From an uncultured Clostridia bacterium (lineage in GTDB: Bacteria > Bacillota > Clostridia > Christensenellales > Borkfalkiaceae), in contig CAMAHZ010000038.1 in NCBI GenBank assembly GCA_945834965.1, forward strand, positions 1-9,519: a DNA stretch of 9,519 nt, read 5' to 3'. The first letter of the stretch is position 1. Each line of letters begins with the position of its first letter. Positions 1 through 8,000 of this stretch are shown here, one piece after another. Made by a program: the position numbers and the translations under genes. The notes below the pieces were generated by a model. That model made no database searches and was not told the DNA's origin. It saw only the letters and a program-made list of their open reading frames with translations.

Positions 1-99
1 CAGAACGGACTTATCCTTGGGTAGGTTGATTGCACAATTCAAACCTGCAACACCCGTGCCGACTATTATTACATCGTATTTAGACTTGATATCTGCCAT
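1..99 (-). CDS. nadB: Probable L-aspartate oxidase, N-terminus only (partial)
   Basis: Only the first 33 codons are inside the window; the gene runs off the left edge. The product starts MADIKSKYDVIIVGTGVAGL and continues with a NCAINLP-type helix. This is a beta strand, the dinucleotide-binding loop G-x-G-x-x-G (GTGVAG, residues 14-19) and a helix, the FAD-binding Rossmann start of the fumarate reductase/L-aspartate oxidase family. The strand-loop-helix ending in LPKDKSVL resembles NadB, which oxidises L-aspartate to iminoaspartate in the cytoplasm as the first step of de novo NAD synthesis with NadA. A good ribosome binding site (AAAGG, 106-110) lies 6 nt before the ATG. A strong promoter and a large operator-like dyad lie upstream, which fits a tightly repressed biosynthetic gene. 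Other FAD-dependent oxidoreductases cannot be excluded from 33 residues. Confidence 0.72.
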   Translation of the reverse strand, partial: MADIKSKYDVIIVGTGVAGLNCAINLPKDKSVL

Positions 100-105
100 A
101 CAGCG

Positions 106-110
106 CCTTT
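106..110 (-). promoter_or_regulatory. Ribosome binding site of the nadB-like gene
   Basis: AAAGG on the minus strand, 6 nt before the ATG at 99. It shows that this genome does use Shine-Dalgarno starts, in contrast to the genes near 8265 and 8359. Confidence 0.65.
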
Positions 111-129
111 TAAGGTTTAGTTTACCGAA

Positions 130-158
130 AGTATACACAAAAAGTTTACACCTGTCAA
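130..158 (-). promoter_or_regulatory. Sigma-A-type promoter of the nadB-like gene
   Basis: On the minus strand a perfect -35 box TTGACA (153-158) is separated by exactly 17 bp from the -10 box TATACT (130-135), five of six matching TATAAT. Transcription should start near 123, giving a leader of about 24 nt that includes the ribosome binding site. The -35 box is the centre of the dyad at 137-178, so a bound dimer there would block RNA polymerase. Confidence 0.85.
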
Positions 159-178
159 GACAAATGTAAACTTTTTGT
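137..178. promoter_or_regulatory. 42-bp operator-like inverted repeat over the nadB promoter
   Basis: Two 20-bp arms, 137-156 and 159-178, flank a central AA. They are complementary at 18 of 20 positions; the outer 14 bp (ACAAAAAGTTTACA and TGTAAACTTTTTGT) match perfectly. The core is ACACCTGTC-AA-GACAAATGT. The dyad covers the -35 box and most of the spacer of the minus-strand promoter. NAD synthesis genes in Bacillota are commonly repressed by NiaR (YrxA) in response to niacin, so NiaR is the natural candidate; that assignment is inference from context. As a hairpin it would lie upstream of the start site, so a DNA-level operator is more likely than an RNA structure. Confidence 0.75.
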
Positions 179-322
179 AAATAAATGTAAAATGTTCGGT
201 TTTTATAAATTATGTAAATTGCGATAAAACACCTAAAATGCGTTTGCGACAATTTACGCCATTTTTAAAGGTTATAGCCCTTTACCTCCCGAAATAGAAT
301 AAGCGTATAGATGAACGCATAT

Positions 323-329
323 AAGGAGA
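323..329 (+). promoter_or_regulatory. Ribosome binding site of the PRC-barrel gene
   Basis: AAGGAGA lies 7 nt before the ATG at 337, a near-consensus Shine-Dalgarno that fixes this start. I find no convincing sigma-A promoter in 180-322. The best candidate is a weak TAGAAT at 295-300 without a good -35 box. Confidence 0.8.
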
Positions 330-336
330 TTAGGCT

Positions 337-783
337 ATGAAAATAAGCAAGTTATACGGCAAAAAAATACAGAGCGCAGATGGGAAATTAAGCGGCGTGG
401 TTATGGCGATAAGCTGTAATAAAAACGTGATTGACGGCTATATATGCTTTGACCAAGACGAAAAAGAGTTCTTCGTTAAAGCCGCAGGCGCTAAAATTTT
501 AAAGGATAAAGTAACTTTTAGCGAGCTTGGGTGCGAAGGCAAAAACTCTTTCAGGCTGCGGCTCGGTTTACCCGTATTCACTCAAGGGGGCAAGCACCTT
601 GGCTTTGTTACGGAATGCAGCGTAACGGGTGGAAAGCTTAACGCCGTATTTATCAAAAATAAGAAATATTCCGCAAGTCAAATTCGCATTTTAGACGCCG
701 TTATAGTTACGGCGCCTGAAGATAAAACCCAAGCCGAGCTTGCAGCAAAGAATATGTTTATAGGTGCGCTGTGCGGAAGTTAA
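337..783 (+). CDS. PRC-barrel-like domain protein, 148 aa
   Basis: A small soluble protein without signal peptide or membrane segment. Residues 1-60 (MKISKLYGKKIQSADGKLSG onward) and about 76-125 (LGLPVFTQGGKHLGFV onward) each have the PRC-barrel start: a short strand, a K/P-V or K-I step, then a D/G-G-K turn and G-x-V. It therefore looks like two tandem half-barrels, longer than the roughly 80-90 residue single-barrel YlmC/YmxH proteins of Bacillota. PRC barrels occur in ribosome maturation (RimM), photosynthetic reaction centres and sporulation-associated small proteins, so the domain does not give a precise role. The tail is Ala-rich and ends in LCGS. The gene has a strong ribosome binding site and stands alone between divergent nadB and a convergent membrane-protein gene whose stop is 3 bp away. 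Function unknown. Confidence 0.7.
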   Translation: MKISKLYGKKIQSADGKLSGVVMAISCNKNVIDGYICFDQDEKEFFVKAAGAKILKDKVTFSELGCEGKNSFRLRLGLPVFTQGGKHLGFVTECSVTGGKLNAVFIKNKKYSASQIRILDAVIVTAPEDKTQAELAAKNMFIGALCGS

Positions 784-786
784 AGG

Positions 787-1401
787 CTATAAATCGTACT
801 TTGCCATAAGCTTTAAAAGGGTGTTAAAGGTCTCGTTTAAGTTTTCGCCTTCCTGCGCGGTCAAAGTGCCCTTAACCTTTAAAACGGTAAGCGCCGTCTT
901 AATCTTTTCTAATTCCTGCCTGTCGCCCCTGCCTAAGTTTTTTAAAAGCAGTTTGTCGGCAATGGACGTGGCGTGGTCAAGCCTTACGCCCGACTGCACC
1001 GCCGATACGGGGGCTTGAACTTCGGGTATAGGCGGACGGGAAGCAATTGTCTTTAACCCCACCCCTTCCGCTTCGGGGATAAACCGCTCTTTGGGCTTAA
1101 ACGCAAGCAACACGCCGTAGCACACGATACCCACGCAACGGAAGATTGCGGCGGCGGCGACGGCTTGAGCAAGCGTATATTTGCACAAAAACACGGTTAG
1201 CGTTATTGCGGTAAACAAATCTACGAGATATAAAAAGGCTCTTTTTTTTACCGAGCGAACCTTAGGTGAAAAGGCGCAGGAAAAAAGAGCAACAATAAAG
1301 ATAAAGGCAAACGCACAGACGTCGATTAAAAACAGCAGTGCAAAATCTGCCTTTGCAAATTCCGCGAACACGCTATCGAAAAACTTTGTAATACTTTCCA
1401 T
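787..1401 (-). CDS. Three-helix membrane protein of unknown function, 204 aa
   Basis: I do not recognise the family. Hydrophobic segments lie at about residues 20-44, 55-73 and 78-101. The K/R-rich loop 47-54 and the K/R cluster 102-106 point to the cytoplasm, so the N-terminus would be outside and the C-terminal half (102-204) cytosolic. That half has a Pro-rich linker (about 122-131) and then a helical, charged region (about 145-204) rich in K, E and L. Asp27, Asp61 and Arg88 lie within predicted helices, which could mean buried charge pairs. An in-frame stop lies four codons upstream of the ATG, so translation begins at 1401 or later. No Shine-Dalgarno is next to this ATG; a perfect TATAAT (1410-1415) and a strong hairpin lie directly upstream. 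The gene lies downstream of addA on the same strand, but the hairpin may separate the transcripts. Confidence 0.6.
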   Translation of the reverse strand: MESITKFFDSVFAEFAKADFALLFLIDVCAFAFIFIVALFSCAFSPKVRSVKKRAFLYLVDLFTAITLTVFLCKYTLAQAVAAAAIFRCVGIVCYGVLLAFKPKERFIPEAEGVGLKTIASRPPIPEVQAPVSAVQSGVRLDHATSIADKLLLKNLGRGDRQELEKIKTALTVLKVKGTLTAQEGENLNETFNTLLKLMAKYDL

Positions 1402-1412
1402 ACGGGTAAATT

Positions 1413-1444
1413 ATATCCGCCCTGCCGTGCGACAGGGCGGATAT
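1413..1444. terminator. Strong hairpin, possible bidirectional terminator or translational control element
   Basis: Perfect 12-bp stem (1413-1424 with 1433-1444, ATATCCGCCCTG and its complement) and an 8-nt loop. On the plus strand it is followed by TTTTAAACCTTTTT, a fair U-tract. On the minus strand, the direction of addA, it is followed only by AATTTACCC, a poor one. It could end the addBA transcript, but it also stands 11 nt before the start codon of the membrane-protein gene, so a role in that gene's expression is equally possible. The minus-strand AAAAAGG (1451-1457) lies on its far side. Confidence 0.55.
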
Positions 1445-1529
1445 TTTAAACCTTTTTAGCGAAATTTGACTAACGTTTTATGAAAACATATTGCGGACAA
1501 TGCCTATTTCACCTTATTCGGGGTTCCGC

Positions 1530-1649
1530 CTCTTCATAGATGCGAGAAAGAGCAGGAGCCTGCGGATTTTGCGACAGGAGTTTACTAAACGGTAAATGAC
1601 TAAGCAAAAACGCAAAGGCGACGAACTATTGCGACGCATATATGAAGAG
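1530..1649. repeat. 120-nt imperfect palindromic element: structured RNA or dispersed repeat
   Basis: The ends form a 15-bp inverted repeat with one mismatch (1530-1544 CTCTTCATAGATGCG, 1635-1649 CGCATATATGAAGAG). Nested inside are TTTGCG/CGCAAA (1568-1573 with 1611-1616) and TTTAC/GTAAA (1581-1585 with 1592-1596) around a 6-nt loop, giving a rod with two internal loops. It begins five bases after the last sense codon of addA, so on the minus strand it would be the addA 3' UTR. I do not recognise it as 6S, tmRNA, SRP RNA or RNase P. Size and symmetry also fit a small palindromic dispersed repeat (MITE-like), but no target-site duplication is obvious and no second copy is in the window. Strand and function are undetermined. 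The rest of the 1402-1654 gap, 1445-1529, shows nothing firm. Confidence 0.5.
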
Positions 1650-1654
1650 AGCAA

Positions 1655-4600
1655 TTATATGTCAAGGTCAATTTGTTTACAAGCTCTAATATTGATTATA
1701 GTACATTTAACCGCACTTTCTTCCAGCCCGTAAATCTTGGCAACCACGTTTTTGTATAACGCCAACTGCGGCGTGTACTTTTTAATAACGCTATCTTGAG
1801 TTAAGGACGTATATTTATAGTCGATAACGTGAGCAGAAACCGCCCTGCCTTCCACCCTTTCCACGCATAAAAGGTCGATTGCGCCCTGCACGATTACGCT
1901 GTTGCCGTCGTCGGATAAGGACAGGTTTTTAAGGCTTGCCCCTTCCCTTAGGGCGATATATTCCGCCGAAGGAAGTTTGCACAAAAATTCTCTTTCCCTG
2001 TATAGCGACTTACCCGAAACGCCGTCGAACGAAGGCATAGAGACTATTTCAGCCAACCTTTGCACGTTCAAAAGCTGAGCTTGGCTTTGGGTGATAAGCC
2101 CGTCTTTAAGGAACTTTTCAAGCTCTTTTTCTATACCGCCTTCGTCCTTAATTGAAAAGTCGCAAAGCTCTAAAAACCTGTGATACGCAATACCCGCTTC
2201 GGGAGTAGTATCAGAGCCTTCCACCCTTTCGTACTCGTCGTCGAAAAGGGGCTGAGCGTCCTGAATATTATCCCTTTCCCACAACAGCCTTGAAGCCGAG
2301 CTTTTTACGGGCAGAGAAATAGCCTGCTCGTAGCCGTAGGTATACCCTGCCGCACTTTTTAGCGTTTGCAAAAGGTTCTCGTCGGGGCGGTCCAAAACGG
2401 GCACGGGCGCACCTTCGCGCACGGCGTTTTCTTCGCCGTCCAACTCAAGCTTTCTAAGGGTAAACCCGTCGAAGTTGATAAGCGGCGCATACGAATTTGC
2501 AAAAGAAGCGTCTATCCTGTCGTAGGGCTGAACGCTGCTCGTTAATACGTACAGCGCGTATTTCGCCCTTGTAAACGCAACGTACAAAAGGTTGATTTCG
2601 TTGCTCAATTCTTCCTTTGCCGTCTCGATAGCGTTAAGCTTTCTTAAAAGCGTCGTGCCGGACACCCTGTCTTCGCCAAAGTATTTAGGCGCAAAGCCGA
2701 ACCTTTCGTTAAACGGCATATCTTCCTTGGAATCGCCCCTGAAGCTCGTTGCAAGGTCGGCGACAATTACCACGGGGAATTCCAACCCCTTAGACGCGTG
2801 CATGGTTAAAACGTTGATACTGTCCGACGCAACCGAAGACGGTGCGGAAATTTTGTTGCCGCCCGCCTTGATTTTTTGTAAAAATGCGTTTAAAGACAGC
2901 TCGCCGCCGACGCCGTAGGCGTTACGCTGAAGAGTGCGGAGATAGATAAGCTTTACGGGTGAAGAGAATTCCGCCGCAAAGTCGCCGCGGCTCATAATTT
3001 CGTCGATTAGCTTTGCCGCGCCTATGCTGTTTGAAAGGGTACGCAGTTTATTAACCTTGTCCAAAAACGACTGTATCTTTTGAGAAAGCGAGTCGTTTAC
3101 TTCGGTTGCGTAACGCTTGACCGCGCTGCGGAACAGCTTTTCCGCCTTGTTGAACCTGACTCGTATTTGCACCAACTCGCTCTCTGAAAATCCGCCGAGC
3201 GGCGAGAGCATTGCCGACGCCATAGGGATATCCTGCTCGGCATTGTTCAAGTATGATAGAATATCTAACAGCTGAATAATTTCCGGTCTTTGGCAGATAT
3301 TGACTTCTGCGGCGGCGGCAACGGGGTATTCCGCCGAGAGAGTGCGGATAATTTCCTGCACGCTTGCCGAAGAGCGTTTACGGGTTAATACGCAAATATC
3401 CCCCATCTGTACCTTGACTTCCCTGCCTATATCTGCGTCGTAGTAGGTGGAATTTAACGCTTCCTTTACGAGCTTTAACACGGCAAGCGCTTCTCTCGTC
3501 GGCTTCTTTGCGGCGACCTTTTCGTTTGCAACCGAGTAGATTTTATCGGCGACTTCTTTGGTATTTTCGTCCTTGTCGTACACGCAGAACTGCGCAACGC
3601 CTTTAAAGTTATCGCCGTAGCGAGAGCCGCCGCGCATGGCGTGCCCTGCCGCATAGTCGAAAGAGCAGAAGGGCGGCTTCATCACCTTTGAAAAAACTTG
3701 ATTTACAAAGTTTATTACGGCAGAACTGCTCCTGAAATTGTCGGGCAGAATTATATAACTGCCCCTGCCGTCAACGCTTTCGCACTTGCCCGTAAAGAAT
3801 GAAGAACGACTGCCCCTAAAGCCGTAAATTGCCTGTTTTACGTCGCCGACGCAGAAAATATCTTCGCCCGTAGCGTAGGATATTATCTCGTCCTGAATGG
3901 GGTTGACGTCCTGATATTCGTCGACGAACACGTATTTGTACTTTTCACGTATCTTGTTTTTTACGTCGTTATCGCAGTCGTCGCCCCTTAAAAGCCTTAA
4001 GCTGTACTGTTCCAAATCGCCGAAGTCCAACTTGCCTTCCGAACGCTTAACTTCGGCATATTCCCTATCGAATTCAAATAGAAGATTGCAGAACGCAACC
4101 GCGAGCTTGCCGCTTTCAAAAAAGCGCAACCTTTCGCCCTGCTCTTCGTAATCGGTAAGTTTTTTGAATTTTTCCTTTACGTTTTCACAAAAATCTTTAA
4201 AGAGCAAATCTTCGTCCGCTTTGCCCGAAGGTCGCCTTAGCGCGGTCAATTTTTGGGGTGCGTTAAACAGGTTTGGCGATTTTACGTAGCCGCCTATATT
4301 CTGGCGCAAGTCGTCTAAAATCTGAAAAAACTTCGGGTCGTCTTTGAGTTTTGCAAACTTAACTTCAAACTCGTCGATAGCGCAAATAACGTTTTCAAGC
4401 TTTTCGTTGACAGCCGCCTTTATGCGGGCGCATACTTCCAAAAAGCCATTTTCGGTGTAGGTCTCTTCCTTTGCCCGCTCTAAAAGCAGTCTATAGTCGG
4501 GGCATATTCTCACCTTTTCGTACGCGTCGGAAAGCATCGTGCGCACGGGCTTGTCGCTGCGCTTTCTCTTAAGCCTTTGAAGTAGCATTAAAAACTCTTC

Positions 4601-5047
4601 GTCGGCGGCTTTATACTTGCTTTCAAAGACGGCGTCCATAGCCCTTTCCTTAAGCGCCGCCCTTTCGGCTTCGTCGGCAATGACTTCGAAAGACGAGTCT
4701 ATCTGCAATTCGTAGAAATACGTCTTGACCAACCTTGAGCAAAATGCGTCTATCGTGCTTATATCGGCGGTGTTAATCTTGCCGAGCTGTCTGCGAAGGT
4801 GATTGCGCGTCTCGCTATCTTCGGTGTTCAGCCTTTTAACGAGTTCCGAGCGCAGTTTGTCCTTCATCTGCGCCGCCGCCTTTTTGGTAAAGGTTACGCA
4901 CAATACGTTGTCTAAATCGACTCCGCCGCAGATTATATCGGCGAGCCTTTGAATCATTACGGTCGTCTTGCCTGCGCCTGCCGAAGCGGAGACCATAACT
5001 TCGCCCCTTGCCGCTATTGCCGCGGTTTGTTCAGCCGTCGCTTTCAT
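1655..5047 (-). CDS. addA: ATP-dependent helicase/nuclease subunit A (AddA)
   Basis: AddA is the UvrD-like helicase and nuclease subunit of the AddAB complex, which unwinds and resects double-strand breaks for RecA. All superfamily 1 helicase motifs are visible in the 1130 residues: Q motif (Gln7), Walker A AGAGKT (23-28), Ia TFTKKAAAQM (52-61), STIDAF (97-102), Walker B DEYQD (376-380), III GDVKQAIYGFR (401-411), IV NFRS (437-440), V TMHASKGLEF (748-757) and VI LLYVAFTRAK (820-829). The C-terminal RecB-family nuclease is intact: YHRFLE with His956, GAID with Asp1058, DYK with Asp1076 and Lys1078, and QLALY (1094-1098). The length is slightly short of the roughly 1200 typical of Bacillota AddA. 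The ATG overlaps the addB stop as ATGA, with GGGGGTG 7 nt upstream, indicating translational coupling. Confidence 0.95.
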   Translation of the reverse strand: MKATAEQTAAIAARGEVMVSASAGAGKTTVMIQRLADIICGGVDLDNVLCVTFTKKAAAQMKDKLRSELVKRLNTEDSETRNHLRRQLGKINTADISTIDAFCSRLVKTYFYELQIDSSFEVIADEAERAALKERAMDAVFESKYKAADEEFLMLLQRLKRKRSDKPVRTMLSDAYEKVRICPDYRLLLERAKEETYTENGFLEVCARIKAAVNEKLENVICAIDEFEVKFAKLKDDPKFFQILDDLRQNIGGYVKSPNLFNAPQKLTALRRPSGKADEDLLFKDFCENVKEKFKKLTDYEEQGERLRFFESGKLAVAFCNLLFEFDREYAEVKRSEGKLDFGDLEQYSLRLLRGDDCDNDVKNKIREKYKYVFVDEYQDVNPIQDEIISYATGEDIFCVGDVKQAIYGFRGSRSSFFTGKCESVDGRGSYIILPDNFRSSSAVINFVNQVFSKVMKPPFCSFDYAAGHAMRGGSRYGDNFKGVAQFCVYDKDENTKEVADKIYSVANEKVAAKKPTREALAVLKLVKEALNSTYYDADIGREVKVQMGDICVLTRKRSSASVQEIIRTLSAEYPVAAAAEVNICQRPEIIQLLDILSYLNNAEQDIPMASAMLSPLGGFSESELVQIRVRFNKAEKLFRSAVKRYATEVNDSLSQKIQSFLDKVNKLRTLSNSIGAAKLIDEIMSRGDFAAEFSSPVKLIYLRTLQRNAYGVGGELSLNAFLQKIKAGGNKISAPSSVASDSINVLTMHASKGLEFPVVIVADLATSFRGDSKEDMPFNERFGFAPKYFGEDRVSGTTLLRKLNAIETAKEELSNEINLLYVAFTRAKYALYVLTSSVQPYDRIDASFANSYAPLINFDGFTLRKLELDGEENAVREGAPVPVLDRPDENLLQTLKSAAGYTYGYEQAISLPVKSSASRLLWERDNIQDAQPLFDDEYERVEGSDTTPEAGIAYHRFLELCDFSIKDEGGIEKELEKFLKDGLITQSQAQLLNVQRLAEIVSMPSFDGVSGKSLYREREFLCKLPSAEYIALREGASLKNLSLSDDGNSVIVQGAIDLLCVERVEGRAVSAHVIDYKYTSLTQDSVIKKYTPQLALYKNVVAKIYGLEESAVKCTIINIRACKQIDLDI

Positions 5048-8000
5048 AACTCTTCACCCCCGCCGTTTAAGTCTTTATCGCCGCCACCTTGCAAATCTTT
5101 TTGACTGCGCACTATCTCGGCAATAGTAGTACAGTTCGCCTTTTTCTTCTTCCTTACGCCGTCGACTTCCGCGTCATATCCGCACAAGCCCTTTAAATTG
5201 CAAGAATCGCACGCCTTTTCCACGGGCGAAGGCGATATCTCGCCTGCAAGCATTTCTCTGCCGCCCTGCTCGAACAGCTTGTTTGAGTACTGCAAAAAGT
5301 ACTTGAAATCTTCACTGCTCATAGCCCTGTCAAGCTTTCTGCCGTTGAGATACGCCCCCACGAGCTTACTCTGCCCCTTCTCTTCTACGAAGCGGTCGGA
5401 ATGGGTTACCACGTCTTCGCTTCCGTCCATAAAGCCCTGCAGGGTAAAGCCGTTTCCGTCGTCCGAATAGTCGACGTTGGCAGGGAAGTAGTATGCGCCG
5501 ACGGGGCGCCTATCCTTTGCCGCGGCGGAAAGATACAGCGGAAGTTGCAGTTTTAAACCCATATAGTAGGCGTCGGCTTCGGCTTTTACTGTACCCGTCT
5601 TATAGTCGATAACCCTGACCATATCGTTAAAGCTATCCACCCTGTCTATTCTGCCGCTTAAGCTTACGCCGCCAGCCGCCGTCCTGCACACCGTTTCCAC
5701 GCTCTCCACCCTGAAGTCGGAATTAAAAATCTGTTCGTATGCGGCTTTAGCCACTTCGCCCGCTTCTTCCACGAGCGAGCTTGCCGCATAGCCTGCCGCA
5801 CCGTCTCCTTCGGGTACACAGTAAGCCGCCGACGAAAGCAGCTCTTGCGCCTTGGCTTTTGCAAAGCAAGCGCACTCTTCCTTATCCTTAAACGCCGTAC
5901 TGTTTTCGGCGACCTGTTTTAATACGTCGTGAATTAAATTGCCTGCGTCTAACGGGCGGAAAGCGCCTTCCCTTCGCTCGTTAAGGCGCAAGCCCCTTTG
6001 TGCGAACGACTTGTAGGGGCAGGAATAATAGGTCTCCAAATCGGTCGGCGAGACGTCGCCGCCGTATAAAAGACTTATATCAGCCATACCTTGTTTGACT
6101 ACGGGGAAACACTCTTTACAGCCGTTATTAAACTGCTCTTTAAGCATTGAGTAGATTGAAGAAACGCTTTCAACCCTGTCGCAATAGGGGTCGGCAACGT
6201 ACTGGGCAACCCTTCTTATCGCAGGCGCAGGGCGGCAGACGGAGTACGCAAAATAATCTGCCGACGAGAAAATTTCCTTAGTCGTGCGCACCTTTATAGG
6301 CTCGCCGTTGCAGGTGAACAGCTTTTTTGCGTAGTCGAAAATTTCGCTTGCGCCCTGCTCTTCTCCGCCGCAACGCACAGGGTAGACCAAATATAATTTT
6401 TCGCTGAACGCACTTAAGTTCAGCGCAGTCGTCTCTTTAATTCTCAAGTTGACCTGAGAGATTTTAGGGGACACGGCAAGCTTGACCTTTTCCATCGAAG
6501 TCAACTCGGCGTCGGTCAAAATTGCGGTATCGGGCGACGCGGAAGGCACTCCGCCCGTCAAGCCGCCGATAATCAGCACCTTACTGCCGGCGTTCGTGCA
6601 AGCCGATAAATCGCCGATAAAGACTGCGTCCTGCTTGGGGGGGATTAGCGAAATTTGCGCCGCGCTAAAGCCGCTTTTTAAAATTTTAGCAAATTCCCGA
6701 ACGGCGTACTTTTCGCCAAGCGTAAGCTTTTGAGCTTCGTCTAAGACGGCTATCGTCTCTTCGTACGCCCTTTTGGACATAGAGCCGATAGACGCAAATC
6801 CGCAACCTTCAGCTTCTTTTGCCATCTGCTCGAGCCTTGACTTGCAGTCGAACAACTCCAACAGCTTCCTTACGCCGTCGCAAAAGCGTCCGCCTTCCGC
6901 GTCCGACGAAGGCAAAAGCTTTAGCCCTGCAACGAAGGCTTTACGCACTCTCTCTGCTCTTTGTTCGTCTAAACCGGCTTCACTAAGGCATATATCGGGG
7001 TTAACGGCTTTTTTAACGCCGCCCCTGCCCGTAACCGCACGCAGCATATAGTTGATAAAGATATCCTTATCGCCCCTTATATCGTCGCTTTCAAACGTGA
7101 ACAAGGGCGAGCTTACTACCGAAATCACACTGCTTTGGCGGCAACCGTCCGCCGCGCAGGTTAGATAGTTTAATAAAAATTCGCAGATAGCGTGCGACGA
7201 TAGGGGATAGCGCCTGTCCACGTAATAGGGTACGCCGTACTCTTCAAACACCCTTTCCAAAACGGGCTGAAAGGAATTGACGTCGGGCAGCATTACGGAA
7301 ATATCTCGATAGCGCACCTTATCTTCCTGTACGGCTTTTAAAATCGCCGTCGCAAACAAGGCGCACTCGTCGTCATCGTCCATCGCTTCGACAAGGTTTA
7401 TCTGCCCCGACGGCACGTCTACAGCCGTTGCGCTGTGAAAGCTTTCAGGCTCGAACACGCACCTTCTAATCTGTTCCGCCGCAGGGCAGAGAGTTGAAGG
7501 AAGATTAGTAATATTTACCTTTTGTCCGCACTCCTTAGCAAGCGAAATAAAGGTCGCCCACGCTTCGTTGACGTACTTGCTTATATCGCCGTTGCCGCCG
7601 ATAAAAATACCGCTGACGTTTTCAGCAGTTTCAAGGCACGCCTTAACGGCTTCCGCCACGGACGAAGTAAACGCCTGAAAGCCGAGAATAACCACGTCTG
7701 CACCGATAATTTTATCGCTGTTTCTAATCAAATCGGGCAACCGCCTTAAGTAGGCGTTTCTGTCTACCACGCCGTTTTCCTTAAGGTATTCAAAGTACTC
7801 TCTGTACAAAAGCTGTAAATCGAACAGCTTGCGGGAGAGCAGGTTTTCGCCTTCTACCGCACATTCAAGGTCGTCGGGCGAAATCTGGGACGAGTATAAA
7901 AGGGCAATCGTGTCGTACACGTCCTGCGCCGCGTCCGCCGTAGATAAGCGGTTGAACAGCTTGAGTTTACCCTTGTTTTTTTCGATTAAACGGCTTATCG

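Noticed and set aside
297..324. GAATA (297-301) and CATATAA (318-324), resembling a sporulation sigma-G/sigma-E promoter before the PRC-barrel gene.
   Set aside because: The start site would fall at about 331, downstream of the ribosome binding site at 323-329, so the transcript would lose it. The spacing is also off.
764..1018. Plus-strand open frame overlapping the end of the PRC-barrel gene.
   Set aside because: It lies opposite the cytosolic tail of the membrane-protein gene, has no ribosome binding site, and its protein shows no domain-like pattern.
1181..1459. Plus-strand open frame of 92 codons opposite the membrane-protein gene.
   Set aside because: It is antisense to a gene with clear membrane topology, has no ribosome binding site and ends through the hairpin at 1413-1444.
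1515..1605. Minus-strand open stretch across the 120-nt element (codons reading LLSQNPQAPALSRIYEE and so on).
   Set aside because: There is no start codon with a ribosome binding site, and the same bases are constrained by the palindrome. A repeat or RNA explains it better, though such stretches can be annotated as false peptides.
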